From Spirochaetales bacterium (lineage in GTDB: Bacteria; Spirochaetota; Spirochaetia; UBA9216): a stretch of DNA of 63,745 nucleotides. Shown here piece after piece: positions 36,279-46,917 of this stretch (positions within the stretch are counted from its first letter, which is position 1; every line of letters begins with the position of its first letter). The notes below the pieces were generated by a model. That model did not search any database, was not told the DNA's origin, and was given only the letters and a program-made list of their open reading frames with translations. The translations under genes and the position numbers were made by a program. The stretch is taken from assembly GCA_003245835.1 (NCBI GenBank), contig QKCC01000046.1, forward strand, positions 1 to 63,745, read 5' to 3'.

Positions 36279-37649
36279 ATGCTTGTTTTAAAAAACTGTT
36301 ACAGTATTTATACCGGAACTGAAATTCTTTATAACAAAAACATTCTAATCGAAAACAACATTATAACCAGGATAACAGATGCATCAGATAAATCCTGGAG
36401 GGATTCGGGATACGCATACGAGGTTATCGACTGTTCCGCACATATAGTTATTCCCGGAATGGTAAATACACATCATCATTTCTACCAGATACTGACAAGA
36501 AATCTTCCGGAGGTACAGAACGCTGAGCTGTTCGACTGGCTTGTTTACCTGTACGAAATATGGAAGAACCTTTCTCCGGAAGCCGTTTATTATTCCAGTC
36601 TTGCAGCAATAGCGGAACTTATGAAAACCGGATGCACATGCACCTCTGATCATCTTTATCTTTACCCGGCCGGTTTCGGCAAAGACATCATGTCTATTCA
36701 GTTTGATGCAGCGCAGAAGCTCGGCATACGGTTTTCTCCGACACGGGGCTCTATGTCTTTAAGCAAGAAAGACGGGGGACTTCCGCCTGATTCAGTAGTC
36801 CAGTCTGAAGATCAGATTCTTAAAGACAGCGAGCGGGTTATCAAGGCTTTTCACGACCCCTCCCCTCTGGCTATGAATAAAATTGTTCTTGCTCCATGCA
36901 GCCCGTTTTCGGTAACCGGCGGGCTGATGAAGGAAAGTGCTTCGCTTGCGCGGTCCAACGGAGTCAGACTGCATACCCACCTTGCCGAAACAAAAGATGA
37001 AAACAATTTCTGCGTTGAAAAATACGGCATGCGCCCGCTTGAACTTATGCAGAAATATGACTTCATCGGTCCGGATGTTTTTTATGCCCACGGGATTCAC
37101 TTCAATGATCAGGAGCTGGCCCTGCTCAAAGACAGCGGCTGCGGCATTAGCCACTGCCCTTCGTCCAATATGCGGTTGGGTTCGGGTATTGCCCGGGTTA
37201 GTGATATGCTTAAACAGGGCATTAAAGTATCGCTCGCTGTAGACGGTTCGGCTTCAAACGACAGTTCAGACATGCTCGGTGAAGCGCGGAATGCTCTTCT
37301 GCTTCAGAGAGTGCTCGGAGGTGCCGGTGCAATTACTGTTGAGCAGGTCATGGGCATGGCAACAAAAGGCGGGGCTGACATCCTCGGCTTTACCGAATGC
37401 GGCGAAATAGCCGAAGGAAAGGCGGCTGATATTGCAGCATTCAATCTTGACCATCCCGGATACGCCGGCTCGATAACAGATCCGCTGGCAGCTCTTCTGT
37501 TCTGCGGCTACAATCATGAAGCAGACTATACTATCGTTAACGGAAAGGTAACCGTCAGAAACGGCCATCTTACCGGTTTCGATCATGACCAGATTGTCTG
37601 GGAGGTAGATAGGTTTGCAGCCAGTCTTCTAAAAAAAGCGGCTAAATGA
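36279..37649 (+). CDS. 8-oxoguanine deaminase (TrzN/AtzB-like amidohydrolase)
   Basis: The 456-residue amidohydrolase has the signature run of 8-oxoguanine deaminases: NTHHHFYQILTRNLP (metal His65 and His67), RGSMSLSKKDGGLPPDSV, LAPCSPFSVT, RLHTHLAET, HCPSSNMRLGSGIA and AVDGSASNDSSDML with the metal Asp. It converts 8-oxoguanine to urate and ammonia, feeding guanine-derived or oxidised purines into the urate-type route. An ACGGAGG ribosome site precedes the ATG. It is the last gene of the coupled run that began at 24603; ygeW starts 83 nt later from its own promoter. Confidence 0.9.
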   Translation: MLVLKNCYSIYTGTEILYNKNILIENNIITRITDASDKSWRDSGYAYEVIDCSAHIVIPGMVNTHHHFYQILTRNLPEVQNAELFDWLVYLYEIWKNLSPEAVYYSSLAAIAELMKTGCTCTSDHLYLYPAGFGKDIMSIQFDAAQKLGIRFSPTRGSMSLSKKDGGLPPDSVVQSEDQILKDSERVIKAFHDPSPLAMNKIVLAPCSPFSVTGGLMKESASLARSNGVRLHTHLAETKDENNFCVEKYGMRPLELMQKYDFIGPDVFYAHGIHFNDQELALLKDSGCGISHCPSSNMRLGSGIARVSDMLKQGIKVSLAVDGSASNDSSDMLGEARNALLLQRVLGGAGAITVEQVMGMATKGGADILGFTECGEIAEGKAADIAAFNLDHPGYAGSITDPLAALLFCGYNHEADYTIVNGKVTVRNGHLTGFDHDQIVWEVDRFAASLLKKAAK

Positions 37650-37697
37650 ATTAACCTTTAACCTGTTTTGCCTTTTTTCTCCTGTTTTCTTTTTAAG

Positions 37698-37732
37698 TTG
37701 CGCTGGTTTTATATAGGTTTTATACTGCATTT
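37698..37732 (+). promoter_or_regulatory. Promoter placing the ygeW ATG at the transcription start
   Basis: TTGCGC (37698-37703), a 17-nt spacer and TATACT (37721-37726) are followed by 6 nt and the ygeW ATG at 37733. There is no ribosome site, so a leaderless transcript is likely. Confidence 0.58.
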
Positions 37733-38932
37733 ATGATTAATAAAAATATAAACAACCTTATAAAAGAATTATCCTCACTGGATATTTCAGGTATGACCAG
37801 AAAGGATTTCCTCCTTACATGGGAACAGTCCGATGATGCTGTTTCTGCCGTTTTCAAAACTGCGGAAATCCTCAGATTATTGCGTCGGGAAAATATATCA
37901 CCGCGCATTTTCGATTCCGGACTTGCTGTTTCTGTTTTCCGCGACAATTCCACCCGCACCAGATTTTCCTATGCGAGTGCAGCAAATCTTCTGGGACTTA
38001 CAGTTCAGGACCTCGATGAAAAAAAATCCCAGATTGCTCACGGTGAAACAGTTCGCGAAACTTCATGTATGATTTCGTTTCTTACTGAAGCCATTGGAAT
38101 CAGGGACGACATGTACATAGGTGAAGGCCATAGATACATGAAGGAAGTAGCGGATTCACTCGATCAGGATTTTGAAGCAGGGCTGCTGCCTTCCCGTCCC
38201 GCAATGGTCAACCTTCAATGCGACCTCGATCACCCGACACAGTCTATGGCGGATATGCTGCATCTCATCAATCATTTCGGCGGGGTTGAAAACCTGAAGG
38301 GTAAAAAAATAGTTATGAGCTGGGCCTATTCACCATCGTACGGAAAACCGCTTTCCGTTCCCCAGGGTGTAATAAGCCTTATGAGCAGATTCGGAATGGA
38401 TGTAACTCTTGCGCATCCGCCCGGATACAGCCTTGTTCCGGAAGTTCTCGACAAGGCTGATATGTTCTGCAGGCAGTCGGGTGCGGTTTTCACCAGGACT
38501 GAGTCCATGGAACAGGCCTTCGAGGGCGCTGATATTGTTTACCCGAAGAGCTGGGCGCCCTTCAGCGTAATGCAGAAGCGGACAGAACTGCTGAAAGACG
38601 GCGACAGCGCAGGGCTTGTCCAGCTGGAGAAAGACTGCCTCAGGCAGAACGCTGAATACATGAATTGGGAATGTACTGAAGAGCTGATGAAAAAAACCAG
38701 GAACGGCTCTGCGCTTTATATGCACTGTCTTCCGGCGGATATTACCGATGTAAGCTGCAGTCACGGAGAAGTCGCAGCGTCAGTATTTGACCGCTACCGT
38801 AAACTGACTTATGAGGAAGCCGGATATAAACCATATATAATTGCTGCAATGATACTGCTTGCAAAACTTAAAGATCCTGCTTCAAGTCTTAACTCAATTA
38901 TTAAACGTGCGCCTAAAAGGAAAATTTTCTGA
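37733..38932 (+). CDS. ygeW: YgeW-type knotted carbamoyltransferase
   Basis: The 399-residue protein belongs to the aspartate/ornithine transcarbamylase superfamily and matches the YgeW branch. The carbamoyl-phosphate loop is STRTR at 73-77, followed by DNLQ-type segment VNLQCDLDHPTQSMADMLHL, SWAYSPSYGKPLSVPQ, and HCLPADI near the C-terminus. YgeW proteins are linked to purine breakdown, where they are thought to phosphorolyse a ureido intermediate to carbamoyl phosphate for ATP synthesis. No carbamate kinase gene is in the window. The stop overlaps the PduL start by 1 nt (TGATG). Confidence 0.93.
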   Translation: MINKNINNLIKELSSLDISGMTRKDFLLTWEQSDDAVSAVFKTAEILRLLRRENISPRIFDSGLAVSVFRDNSTRTRFSYASAANLLGLTVQDLDEKKSQIAHGETVRETSCMISFLTEAIGIRDDMYIGEGHRYMKEVADSLDQDFEAGLLPSRPAMVNLQCDLDHPTQSMADMLHLINHFGGVENLKGKKIVMSWAYSPSYGKPLSVPQGVISLMSRFGMDVTLAHPPGYSLVPEVLDKADMFCRQSGAVFTRTESMEQAFEGADIVYPKSWAPFSVMQKRTELLKDGDSAGLVQLEKDCLRQNAEYMNWECTEELMKKTRNGSALYMHCLPADITDVSCSHGEVAASVFDRYRKLTYEEAGYKPYIIAAMILLAKLKDPASSLNSIIKRAPKRKIF

Positions 38933-39501
38933 TGTTCAAAGTACCTATTGCAAGATCCGATGTTCATATTCATTTAAACAGGGCTGATGTTGATACTCTT
39001 TTTGGTAAAAATCATCAGCTCACAAATATACGCAACCTGACAATTCCGGGACAGTTTGCATGCAGCGAAACCGTCAGTATTACAGGTCCCGACGGAACTA
39101 TCGACGGGGTCGTTGTGGTCGGGCCTGAACGCCCGTATACCCAGGTTGAAATCTCTGTTACCAATGGTTTGAGATTGGGAATAAAAGCACCTGTAAGGAT
39201 GTCCGGCGACCTTGAAAATACACCAGGTGTAATTGTCACCGGTCCGAAGGGTACGCTTCACCTTGACAGAGGGATTATTGTAGCTGCCAGACATGTACAT
39301 ATGCACTCAACCGACGCAGCAAAACTCGGACTTAAATCCGGAGACATCGTAAGCGTAAAGATTCCAGGGGAACGCGGGCTTGTCTTTAACGAGGTCAGAA
39401 TAAAGTGCGGACCCGATGAAGCACTTGAAATGCACGTTGATTTTGATGAAGGCCATGCGGCGGGAATAATTGATTTTCAGGAAGTCGAATTGCTGATTTA
39501 A
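38932..39501 (+). CDS. PduL-type phosphate acyltransferase
   Basis: The 189-residue protein has both PduL half-domains. Zinc ligands are likely His12 and His14 (SDVHIHLN, replacing the usual SNRHVHLS), His121 and His123 (AARHVHMH), and a C-terminal His in DFDEGHAAG. PduL enzymes swap CoA and phosphate on acetyl or propionyl groups. The lack of an N-terminal encapsulation helix argues against a microcompartment. The TGATG junction ties its translation to ygeW, so acetyl phosphate, the final product of purine fermentation, would be made alongside carbamoyl phosphate. The Arg-to-Asp change in the first motif may alter substrate choice. Confidence 0.88.
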   Translation: MFKVPIARSDVHIHLNRADVDTLFGKNHQLTNIRNLTIPGQFACSETVSITGPDGTIDGVVVVGPERPYTQVEISVTNGLRLGIKAPVRMSGDLENTPGVIVTGPKGTLHLDRGIIVAARHVHMHSTDAAKLGLKSGDIVSVKIPGERGLVFNEVRIKCGPDEALEMHVDFDEGHAAGIIDFQEVELLI

Positions 39502-39520
39502 AAGCTTTGATTTTTGTTCA

Positions 39521-39551
39521 TAAAAAAAGAAACCGGAAGCAACGCTTCCGG
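39521..39551 (-). terminator. Intrinsic terminator of glutamate dehydrogenase
   Basis: Arms CCGGAAGC (39533-39540) and GCTTCCGG (39544-39551) form an 8-bp stem with a 3-nt loop. Read on the minus strand it is followed by TTTCTTTTTTTA, a good T-tract, so it terminates the gene ending at 39617. On the plus strand no T-tract follows. Confidence 0.85.
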
Positions 39552-39616
39552 CTTCTGAAAATACCTATAATAATACCTGCCGTTTCCTGCAGATATACAG
39601 CACCATTACACTTGTG

Positions 39617-41035
<1,419 letters not shown>

Positions 41036-41075
41036 GAAATAGTTTCAAATTTCACAATAAACTTATGGTAACACC

Positions 41076-44042
41076 TCACTTACATATCACTGACTTCCTG
41101 TTCTTCCCATCCATAATAACTTTAAACGGCTCTTCACTCACAATATGTGTGAAGTAATCATAGTTTGTTGCGCCATTTCTGCATTTAATGTGACTCCAAT
41201 CAATAAATGACTGTTTTTTCTTTTTGTAAGGCACATTAAAATAGCCGATATTCATTGCAACGACATTATGAAAGAAATGAGTGCCCTGTGAAGGTTCAAT
41301 TTCATAATCTTCAAGACCTACTTCTACTATGATTTTCGCCTTGCTTATCTGCGACCAAATTACCGGGATACCGAGAAACCTGTCACGGGTACCCCACCGG
41401 CCCGGACCAATAAGAATATATTCACGATTCAGCTCTTTCATCATCGTATTAAGCTTATCAATTTCAGAACACATTTCCTGTGTCCTCGTTTTATCAAATT
41501 TCTCAGGATCAATAAAAATTATGTCATAAATATCATCAATCGTACCGTTCCCTAAACCTTCTTCCGTATACAACAGCATATCTTCTTCACTAAGACTCTT
41601 GATGTCTACTAACGATTCTTCAAAATTTACCGTCATCGGCCTGACCTGCAGCATATAGAAAGTTGGTCTGATATTTTCGTTTTCATTCTTTGTCAGGTCC
41701 ACCGCAAATTCGATTTCCACGGGGATACCGAGGGCAATCTGGGCCATGGCAAGAATTTCCTTCACGATTGATGATAGAGGAAAATACTCGTATTTAAGAA
41801 TATTTGCGAAATTTATTATCCTCGGTCCCGGACTGCCTATACCGTCTATTATCCGGTGGTTGTCAGGATCCCATACCGATGCAAGGTGGTACAAATTTTT
41901 ATGCTTTTCAGCTTTAAACATCCTGAGTTTTACAAGGGTTTCAAACTCTCCTTTCAGGATGTCAAAGTCTTTGCGGCTCAAATCTACAGCATAAAAATCA
42001 GTTTGGGTTGAATTAATAACATCCGCATCAGACAGGTAATTTACTGTCGGATATTCGGGGCAGAATCTGAAATTTCGTTCCCCCTCCACCACTGACTGTC
42101 CCAGTCCGACCGCAATCGATGCCACCCCGTCCTGGTTTTTCATATTTCCTATCGGGTAGTAATTATATGATTGTGCAACACCTGAAAAATGGGGGTAATA
42201 GTAATCCTCATAACGCTGACCTACAATCTCCTGAATTACAACTGCCATACTCTCTTCTTCGATAATGTAATTGAGATTTTCTATATACCTCCGGGTATCG
42301 TTAAGGAAAACTGATGAATACACAAGTTTTACTGCCGTAACGAGCTGCTCAAGACGTTCTTTTATATCATCAGCATTATTGGGAAGCATGTAGGTCTGGT
42401 AAACGCCGGCGAACGGCTGTGACTGGGAATCTTCAAGCAGACCGGAAGATCTGACCGCAACAGGAACTTTGACCTCTTCAAGATAGATCTGCAGTTTGGC
42501 AACCACATTTTCAGAAAGGACCCCGCCTATAAATCTTTTTTTTATCACATCGTCGTCATCACAGTTTCTAAGTTCAAACAGGTTGTTGTCGTCGACAAAT
42601 TCACTGAAACAGGTTGTTCCAATTATCGTTGTCTGCGGGATTTTCACCCTTACATCACGGAACATCGATTCAAACTCGGTTGTGACCAGAAATGAATTGA
42701 AAAAGGCCAGTCCGCGGCCTTTCCCGCCCAGAGACCCGCTTCCAATCCTGGTTATTACCCCGTCATGCGTTATCGTTTCTCGGTTAACCGTTACAATCTT
42801 GCCGCGGTTCCTCATTCGCCTTAAATTACGGAACTGATCAATCAGGTAAGCTTTATAGGCCTCATAGGTATCAAAATCTTCCACTTCAACAGGTCTGACC
42901 TTTTTTGCAAGCTGCATCTCTCCGTGAGCTATAAGCCAGGATGAAAAATCCTTCTGTCTCGTATGCCGAAGTATTACATCCATCGGCAGCGTGGGAATTA
43001 TGTTCTCAAAATCCGACAGTGTTTTTGCCCTTGCTATTTCATTCCCTCTTTCGTCCCTGAATACGAGGTCTCCAAAACCAAGATTCTCTATAATAAAATT
43101 CCGTAAATCCTTCAGAAGAAATTGCGACTGTTTATGAAAAAAGGTAACGCCAAGCTCCTCGGCCTTTCTTCTGTTACTGAGAAGTGAGGACTGCAGAATA
43201 CATGCGAGGTCAGGATCTTCAGTTTTTATCATTTTAAGAAATTTTACGCCTGCCTCACCGTCAAGCTGCTGTTCATGATAAAATTCCATATCCGACATAA
43301 CGCACAGCAGGTGCTCCCTGTACTTATTATATATCTCCAGGCCTTCTTCATAACTGCTTGCAACAAGAACTTTGGGTCTGGTTCTCATTCGATTGTATTT
43401 CTGGTTGTCGTTAAGTTCTTCAGAGATCAGCCTTTGGGTTTGCTCCATAATTTCCGTATATAGAAGCGGCAGATAAATCGAAATAAAGTTTATAGAATCT
43501 TCAACCAGCAGAATTACCTTTACAAGCCCGTTTTCCGTATCATAGGGAGCATTTTTTTTATCTTCTATATATTTGATTATTACAAGAATAAGCTTTGAAT
43601 CACCGTTCCACAGGAAAATATTCTCAATAAATTCGAGCCTGTCACGGTTTCTGTTTATTATCGCAATATCAGATTTTACAGTCAGCATCAGGATGATTGG
43701 AATTTCGCTGTTAACCTCTTTGATTTTACGCGACAATTCAAACGTATTATCTTCACCGGTCCGCATCGTTGTAATTACAAGATCGAAATGCCTGTTTGCA
43801 AGCAGTTCAAGCGCGTCTTCACCAGTCGGAACCGAAGTAATCCTCGGAACAGTCGTAAGATTCAGCTGGTGGTATTCCCCTACAATCTGTTCGGACAGCA
43901 GCGCATCATGCTCGAATATATATGCATCGTAGAATGTCGATATAAGCAGAATCTCTTTAACCCTAAACTGCATAAGGTTGTGAAAATTATCTTCACCATA
44001 TTTGAATTTTTCATAATAGTAGCGCAGTTCTTTAAACTTCAT
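41076..44042 (-). CDS. Two receiver-like domains fused to a PEP/pyruvate-binding ATP-grasp domain
   Basis: The 988-residue protein has two receiver-like segments at about 28-165 and 172-330; the second has VEDS near its start and CVMSDMEF where a phospho-accepting Asp would lie. From about residue 430 it matches the ATP-binding domain of PEP synthase and pyruvate phosphate dikinase: GSLGGKGRGLAFF, PVAVRSSGLLEDSQSQPFAG and GLGQSVVEGE. The swivelling phospho-His domain and the PEP-binding barrel are absent; the C-terminus instead has LIGPGRWGTRDRFLGIPV. It therefore cannot be a complete PEP synthase. Similar unassigned proteins exist in Bacteroidetes and spirochaetes. A GGGAG ribosome site precedes the ATG. 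It lies upstream of gdhA but with a separate promoter between them. Confidence 0.82.
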   Translation of the reverse strand: MKFKELRYYYEKFKYGEDNFHNLMQFRVKEILLISTFYDAYIFEHDALLSEQIVGEYHQLNLTTVPRITSVPTGEDALELLANRHFDLVITTMRTGEDNTFELSRKIKEVNSEIPIILMLTVKSDIAIINRNRDRLEFIENIFLWNGDSKLILVIIKYIEDKKNAPYDTENGLVKVILLVEDSINFISIYLPLLYTEIMEQTQRLISEELNDNQKYNRMRTRPKVLVASSYEEGLEIYNKYREHLLCVMSDMEFYHEQQLDGEAGVKFLKMIKTEDPDLACILQSSLLSNRRKAEELGVTFFHKQSQFLLKDLRNFIIENLGFGDLVFRDERGNEIARAKTLSDFENIIPTLPMDVILRHTRQKDFSSWLIAHGEMQLAKKVRPVEVEDFDTYEAYKAYLIDQFRNLRRMRNRGKIVTVNRETITHDGVITRIGSGSLGGKGRGLAFFNSFLVTTEFESMFRDVRVKIPQTTIIGTTCFSEFVDDNNLFELRNCDDDDVIKKRFIGGVLSENVVAKLQIYLEEVKVPVAVRSSGLLEDSQSQPFAGVYQTYMLPNNADDIKERLEQLVTAVKLVYSSVFLNDTRRYIENLNYIIEEESMAVVIQEIVGQRYEDYYYPHFSGVAQSYNYYPIGNMKNQDGVASIAVGLGQSVVEGERNFRFCPEYPTVNYLSDADVINSTQTDFYAVDLSRKDFDILKGEFETLVKLRMFKAEKHKNLYHLASVWDPDNHRIIDGIGSPGPRIINFANILKYEYFPLSSIVKEILAMAQIALGIPVEIEFAVDLTKNENENIRPTFYMLQVRPMTVNFEESLVDIKSLSEEDMLLYTEEGLGNGTIDDIYDIIFIDPEKFDKTRTQEMCSEIDKLNTMMKELNREYILIGPGRWGTRDRFLGIPVIWSQISKAKIIVEVGLEDYEIEPSQGTHFFHNVVAMNIGYFNVPYKKKKQSFIDWSHIKCRNGATNYDYFTHIVSEEPFKVIMDGKNRKSVICK

Positions 44043-44145
44043 TTAAGCTCCCGGTAAGTACAAAACTTGGTTTTACTAACAGGTTAATCTGCAAGCACGA
44101 ACTCGTCAAGCTTCATATTTATACCGATCGAACCCATATTTTTAT

Positions 44146-44199
44146 TTGCAATATGCTTTTTTATCTGTTAATATTAAATAAATGTTAAGGCAAACATTT
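44146..44199 (+). promoter_or_regulatory. Promoter and palindromic operator of the first AllC/HyuC-like hydrolase
   Basis: TTGCAA (44146-44151), a 17-nt spacer and TAATAT (44169-44174) are followed 5 nt later by AAATGTTAAGGCAAACATTT (44180-44199), whose 7-bp arms AAATGTT/AACATTT are perfect apart from the centre. It matches the inferred consensus at 17 of 20 positions and sits over the transcription start, as for a repressor. Confidence 0.65.
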
Positions 44200-44221
44200 C
44201 AATTTCAGGGGGATTAATATT

Positions 44222-45490
44222 ATGTCAGTTTACGAATGCAGTCTTGAAAGAATGACTGATAAAATTAAAACGATGAGCAAATTCGGCGATGCAGGACACG
44301 GTGGTATTACAAGGTATACGTTGTCACCTGCCGATTTACAGGCACGCGAAGAATTCACAAAAAGAATGAAAGCAATCGGAGCTTTAATCGAAATCGATGA
44401 TGTAGCGAATGTTTATGCAACTCTTCCCGGCAGTGATCCTGATGCTAAAAGAATTGTTATGGCCTCCCACTCTGATTCCGTTAAAAACGGCGGTAATTAC
44501 GACGGCATTCTCGGCGTAATGTCGGCCATGGAGGTTCTTGAGACAGTAGCCGAGAAGAATATACCGCACAAACATCCTCTCACAGCGATGATCTGGACTA
44601 ACGAAGAAGGTTCACTTTACCCGCCTGCAATGATGGTTTCAGGAATTGTCTGTTATGATTACCTTCCCGAAAACATAAAAGGCAAGTTTAAATATGAAGA
44701 CATGATGAAATCCAAAAGCGTGATTGACTCTTCAGAAACCTTTGGTGCGGCCCTTGACGCTTCCGGTTATAAGGGCGACAAGAAATATCGCCTCAGCCCG
44801 GAAAAATACAAGAATATGTTCGAAATCCACATCGAACAGGGACCGATACTTGAAGACGCAGGCAATCATGTCGGCATCGTTGACTGCGTACTCGGAATGT
44901 TCAACTACAGATTCAGGTTCTACGGCCAGACGGTACATGCGGGCACATTTCCCATGAATAAACGACAGGACGCCCTTTTTGCAGCCTCACAGGTTATATG
45001 CTACCTGCACAGTGAAATCGACAAGCTTGGACATCCGGAACTTGTTTATACAACAGGTGAAATCGTATGCCATCCCAATGTACACACATGTGTTCCAGAC
45101 TATGTCGATTTCAGCCTCGATTGCAGGCATGAATCCCCTGAATTACGAGAGAAGGTTCTTGGAATAGTTAAAGGCTGCGCAGCCCGGGAATGGGCCGGAT
45201 GCAGGTGCGAAGTTGAAAAAATGTGGAACAGGGACACTGTTTACTGGGACAAAAAACTCTTTTCCTACGTTCAGGAAGCAGCTGAAGAATCAGGAATCTC
45301 TCACCAGGTACTGCATTCCGGTGCAGGTCATGATGCCCAGTTTGTTGCTTACATGCTGCCTACAACAATGATTTTTGTTCAGTCCAAAGACGGACTTTCA
45401 CATTGCGAACCCGAGTATTCCACACCGGAACACTGTACCGAAGGAGCTACTATTCTGCTGAACGCAGTGCTTAAGGCTGATGCTGAATAA
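44222..45490 (+). CDS. Zn-dependent N-carbamoyl/allantoate amidohydrolase (HyuC/AllC family), first of a pair
   Basis: The 422-residue M20-family enzyme has the paired-metal ligands His83 in MASHSDSV, Asp94 in NYDGILG, Glu128 and Glu129 in NEEGS, a His in HIEQGP, and a C-terminal SGAGHDAQ. Family members hydrolyse N-carbamoyl amino acids, allantoate or ureidoglycolate, releasing carbon dioxide and ammonia. Here the enzyme could take the carbamoylated product of the hydantoinase. A GGGGG ribosome site and the shared palindrome lie upstream. The second hydrolase follows after 15 nt with its own AAGGAG site; the two differ in many positions, so they likely act on different substrates. Confidence 0.88.
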   Translation: MSVYECSLERMTDKIKTMSKFGDAGHGGITRYTLSPADLQAREEFTKRMKAIGALIEIDDVANVYATLPGSDPDAKRIVMASHSDSVKNGGNYDGILGVMSAMEVLETVAEKNIPHKHPLTAMIWTNEEGSLYPPAMMVSGIVCYDYLPENIKGKFKYEDMMKSKSVIDSSETFGAALDASGYKGDKKYRLSPEKYKNMFEIHIEQGPILEDAGNHVGIVDCVLGMFNYRFRFYGQTVHAGTFPMNKRQDALFAASQVICYLHSEIDKLGHPELVYTTGEIVCHPNVHTCVPDYVDFSLDCRHESPELREKVLGIVKGCAAREWAGCRCEVEKMWNRDTVYWDKKLFSYVQEAAEESGISHQVLHSGAGHDAQFVAYMLPTTMIFVQSKDGLSHCEPEYSTPEHCTEGATILLNAVLKADAE

Positions 45491-45505
45491 AAAAAGGAGT
45501 TACGT

Positions 45506-46753
45506 ATGAATTTAAGTGAATTACGGGTAGACGGAGCCAGGCTTCAAAGCACCATTGAAGAATCGGCAAGAATCGGTAAAACCGAAAATAACGGTTTGAT
45601 TCGGTGTGCCGCAACCGATGAAGACAAGATAGGCCGTGATCTTCTTGTAAAATGGTACAGGGAATGCGGCTGCGAAATCACCATTGATGAAATGGGCAAT
45701 ATTTTCGCAAAACGCCCCGGGAAGAACCCTAAACTCGGTGCAGTCATGACCGGATCTCACTTTGATACTCAGCGTCCCGGCGGAAGATTCGACGGTATTC
45801 TCGGCGTACTTGGTGCACTGGAAGTAATGCGTGTAATCAGTGAAAACAACATCCAACTTGAACGTGATCTGATTATTGTCGACTGGACCAATGAAGAAGG
45901 CGGCTGGTTCTCGCCGGCCTGCATGGGTTCCGGAGTCTGGGTAGGCAATCATACCAAGGAATGGGCATACGCAAGAAAAGACCGGGACGGCGTCACTGTA
46001 TTCGGTGAGGAACTCGAAAGAATCGGATACAAGGGCAGCTTCCCATGCAGTCACAAGGAATGGGACATATATGCCGCATTCGAACTTCATATCGAGCAGG
46101 GACCGCAGCTGTACAACGAAAAAATTCAGATTGGCGCACCCAAGGGCATACTCTGCCTCCATTGGTATGACATCTGGCTTGAAGGTACAGCCAACCAGGT
46201 AGGTCCGACACCGATGATAGGCCGTAACGATGCGCTTCTCGCTTTCTCAGAGATGAATATTGTCGTCAACAAGGTAGCGCACCAGATGGGTAATATGGTC
46301 GGAACTGTCGGCGAGATTCAGAATTACCCGAATTCAAGAAATATCATTCCTGACGCCGTTCACTTCACTGTCGACATCCGCTCTTGGGATGACGCTCATG
46401 CTGTAAAAGCATGGGAGATGATGAAGAAGGAATTCGAGGTTATAGCCGAAAGACGCGGCTGTCCTATCAGAACTGAAGAAACCTGGAAGGTCGCCCACGC
46501 TCCTTTTGATAAGGGGCTTTGGGACAGGGTTGTTGAAACATCGGAAGAACTTGGTTACAGCTGCAAGAGAATGGTCTCAGGCGCCGGACATGACATGAGT
46601 GAAGTAAACCAGGTAACCCGCGGAGCAATGATATTCGTTCCGTCAATCAACGGACGTTCACATGTTGAAGTTGAAGACACACCATATGAAGACTGTGAAC
46701 ACGGAGCCAATGTCCTTTTGCATTGCATTCTGAAGACAGCAAACGAGGCATAA
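45506..46753 (+). CDS. Zn-dependent N-carbamoyl/allantoate amidohydrolase (HyuC/AllC family), second of a pair
   Basis: The 415-residue paralogue keeps His85 in TGSHFDTQ, Asp96 in RFDGILG, Glu130 and Glu131 in NEEGG, HIEQGPQL and SGAGHDMS. The GSHFDTQRPGGRFDG loop and NEEGGWFSPACMGSG are closer to the beta-ureidopropionase/allantoate amidohydrolase core than the first copy. It forms an operon with the preceding gene and ends at a strong terminator. Likely role: opening or decarbamoylating a purine-derived ureide. Exact substrate cannot be told from sequence. Confidence 0.88.
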   Translation: MNLSELRVDGARLQSTIEESARIGKTENNGLIRCAATDEDKIGRDLLVKWYRECGCEITIDEMGNIFAKRPGKNPKLGAVMTGSHFDTQRPGGRFDGILGVLGALEVMRVISENNIQLERDLIIVDWTNEEGGWFSPACMGSGVWVGNHTKEWAYARKDRDGVTVFGEELERIGYKGSFPCSHKEWDIYAAFELHIEQGPQLYNEKIQIGAPKGILCLHWYDIWLEGTANQVGPTPMIGRNDALLAFSEMNIVVNKVAHQMGNMVGTVGEIQNYPNSRNIIPDAVHFTVDIRSWDDAHAVKAWEMMKKEFEVIAERRGCPIRTEETWKVAHAPFDKGLWDRVVETSEELGYSCKRMVSGAGHDMSEVNQVTRGAMIFVPSINGRSHVEVEDTPYEDCEHGANVLLHCILKTANEA

Positions 46754-46775
46754 CCGCTTCACTGCTTTAATACAG

Positions 46776-46808
46776 CGGCAGCCGGATTGTTAAAGGCTGC
46801 CGTTTTTT
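46776..46808 (+). terminator. Intrinsic terminator of the hydrolase pair
   Basis: Arms CGGCAGCC (46776-46783) and GGCTGCCG (46795-46802) are followed by six T (46803-46808). Confidence 0.9.
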
Positions 46809-46850
46809 AAAATACAGACAAAGAGTTGCGGACAGATACCAATAATTAAC

Positions 46851-46879
46851 TTGCAAGAATGCCGGAGAGATAATACTAT
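46851..46879 (+). promoter_or_regulatory. Promoter of the CsgG-like secreted protein gene
   Basis: TTGCAA (46851-46856), a 17-nt spacer and TACTAT (46874-46879). The leader then has CCGGAG 8 nt before the ATG at 46918, so this one is a normal leadered gene. Confidence 0.5.
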
Positions 46880-46917
46880 TAATATAGTAACAGATCGAAA
46901 AGAAACCGGAGTATGCT

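Noticed and set aside
37650-37697. Pyrimidine-rich stretch with repeated CCTGTTTT as a terminator before ygeW
   Set aside because: No inverted repeat is present, so it cannot form an intrinsic terminator; a Rho-type site cannot be shown by eye.
41076-44042. Complete PEP synthase or pyruvate phosphate dikinase
   Set aside because: The phospho-His swivelling domain and PEP-binding barrel are missing.
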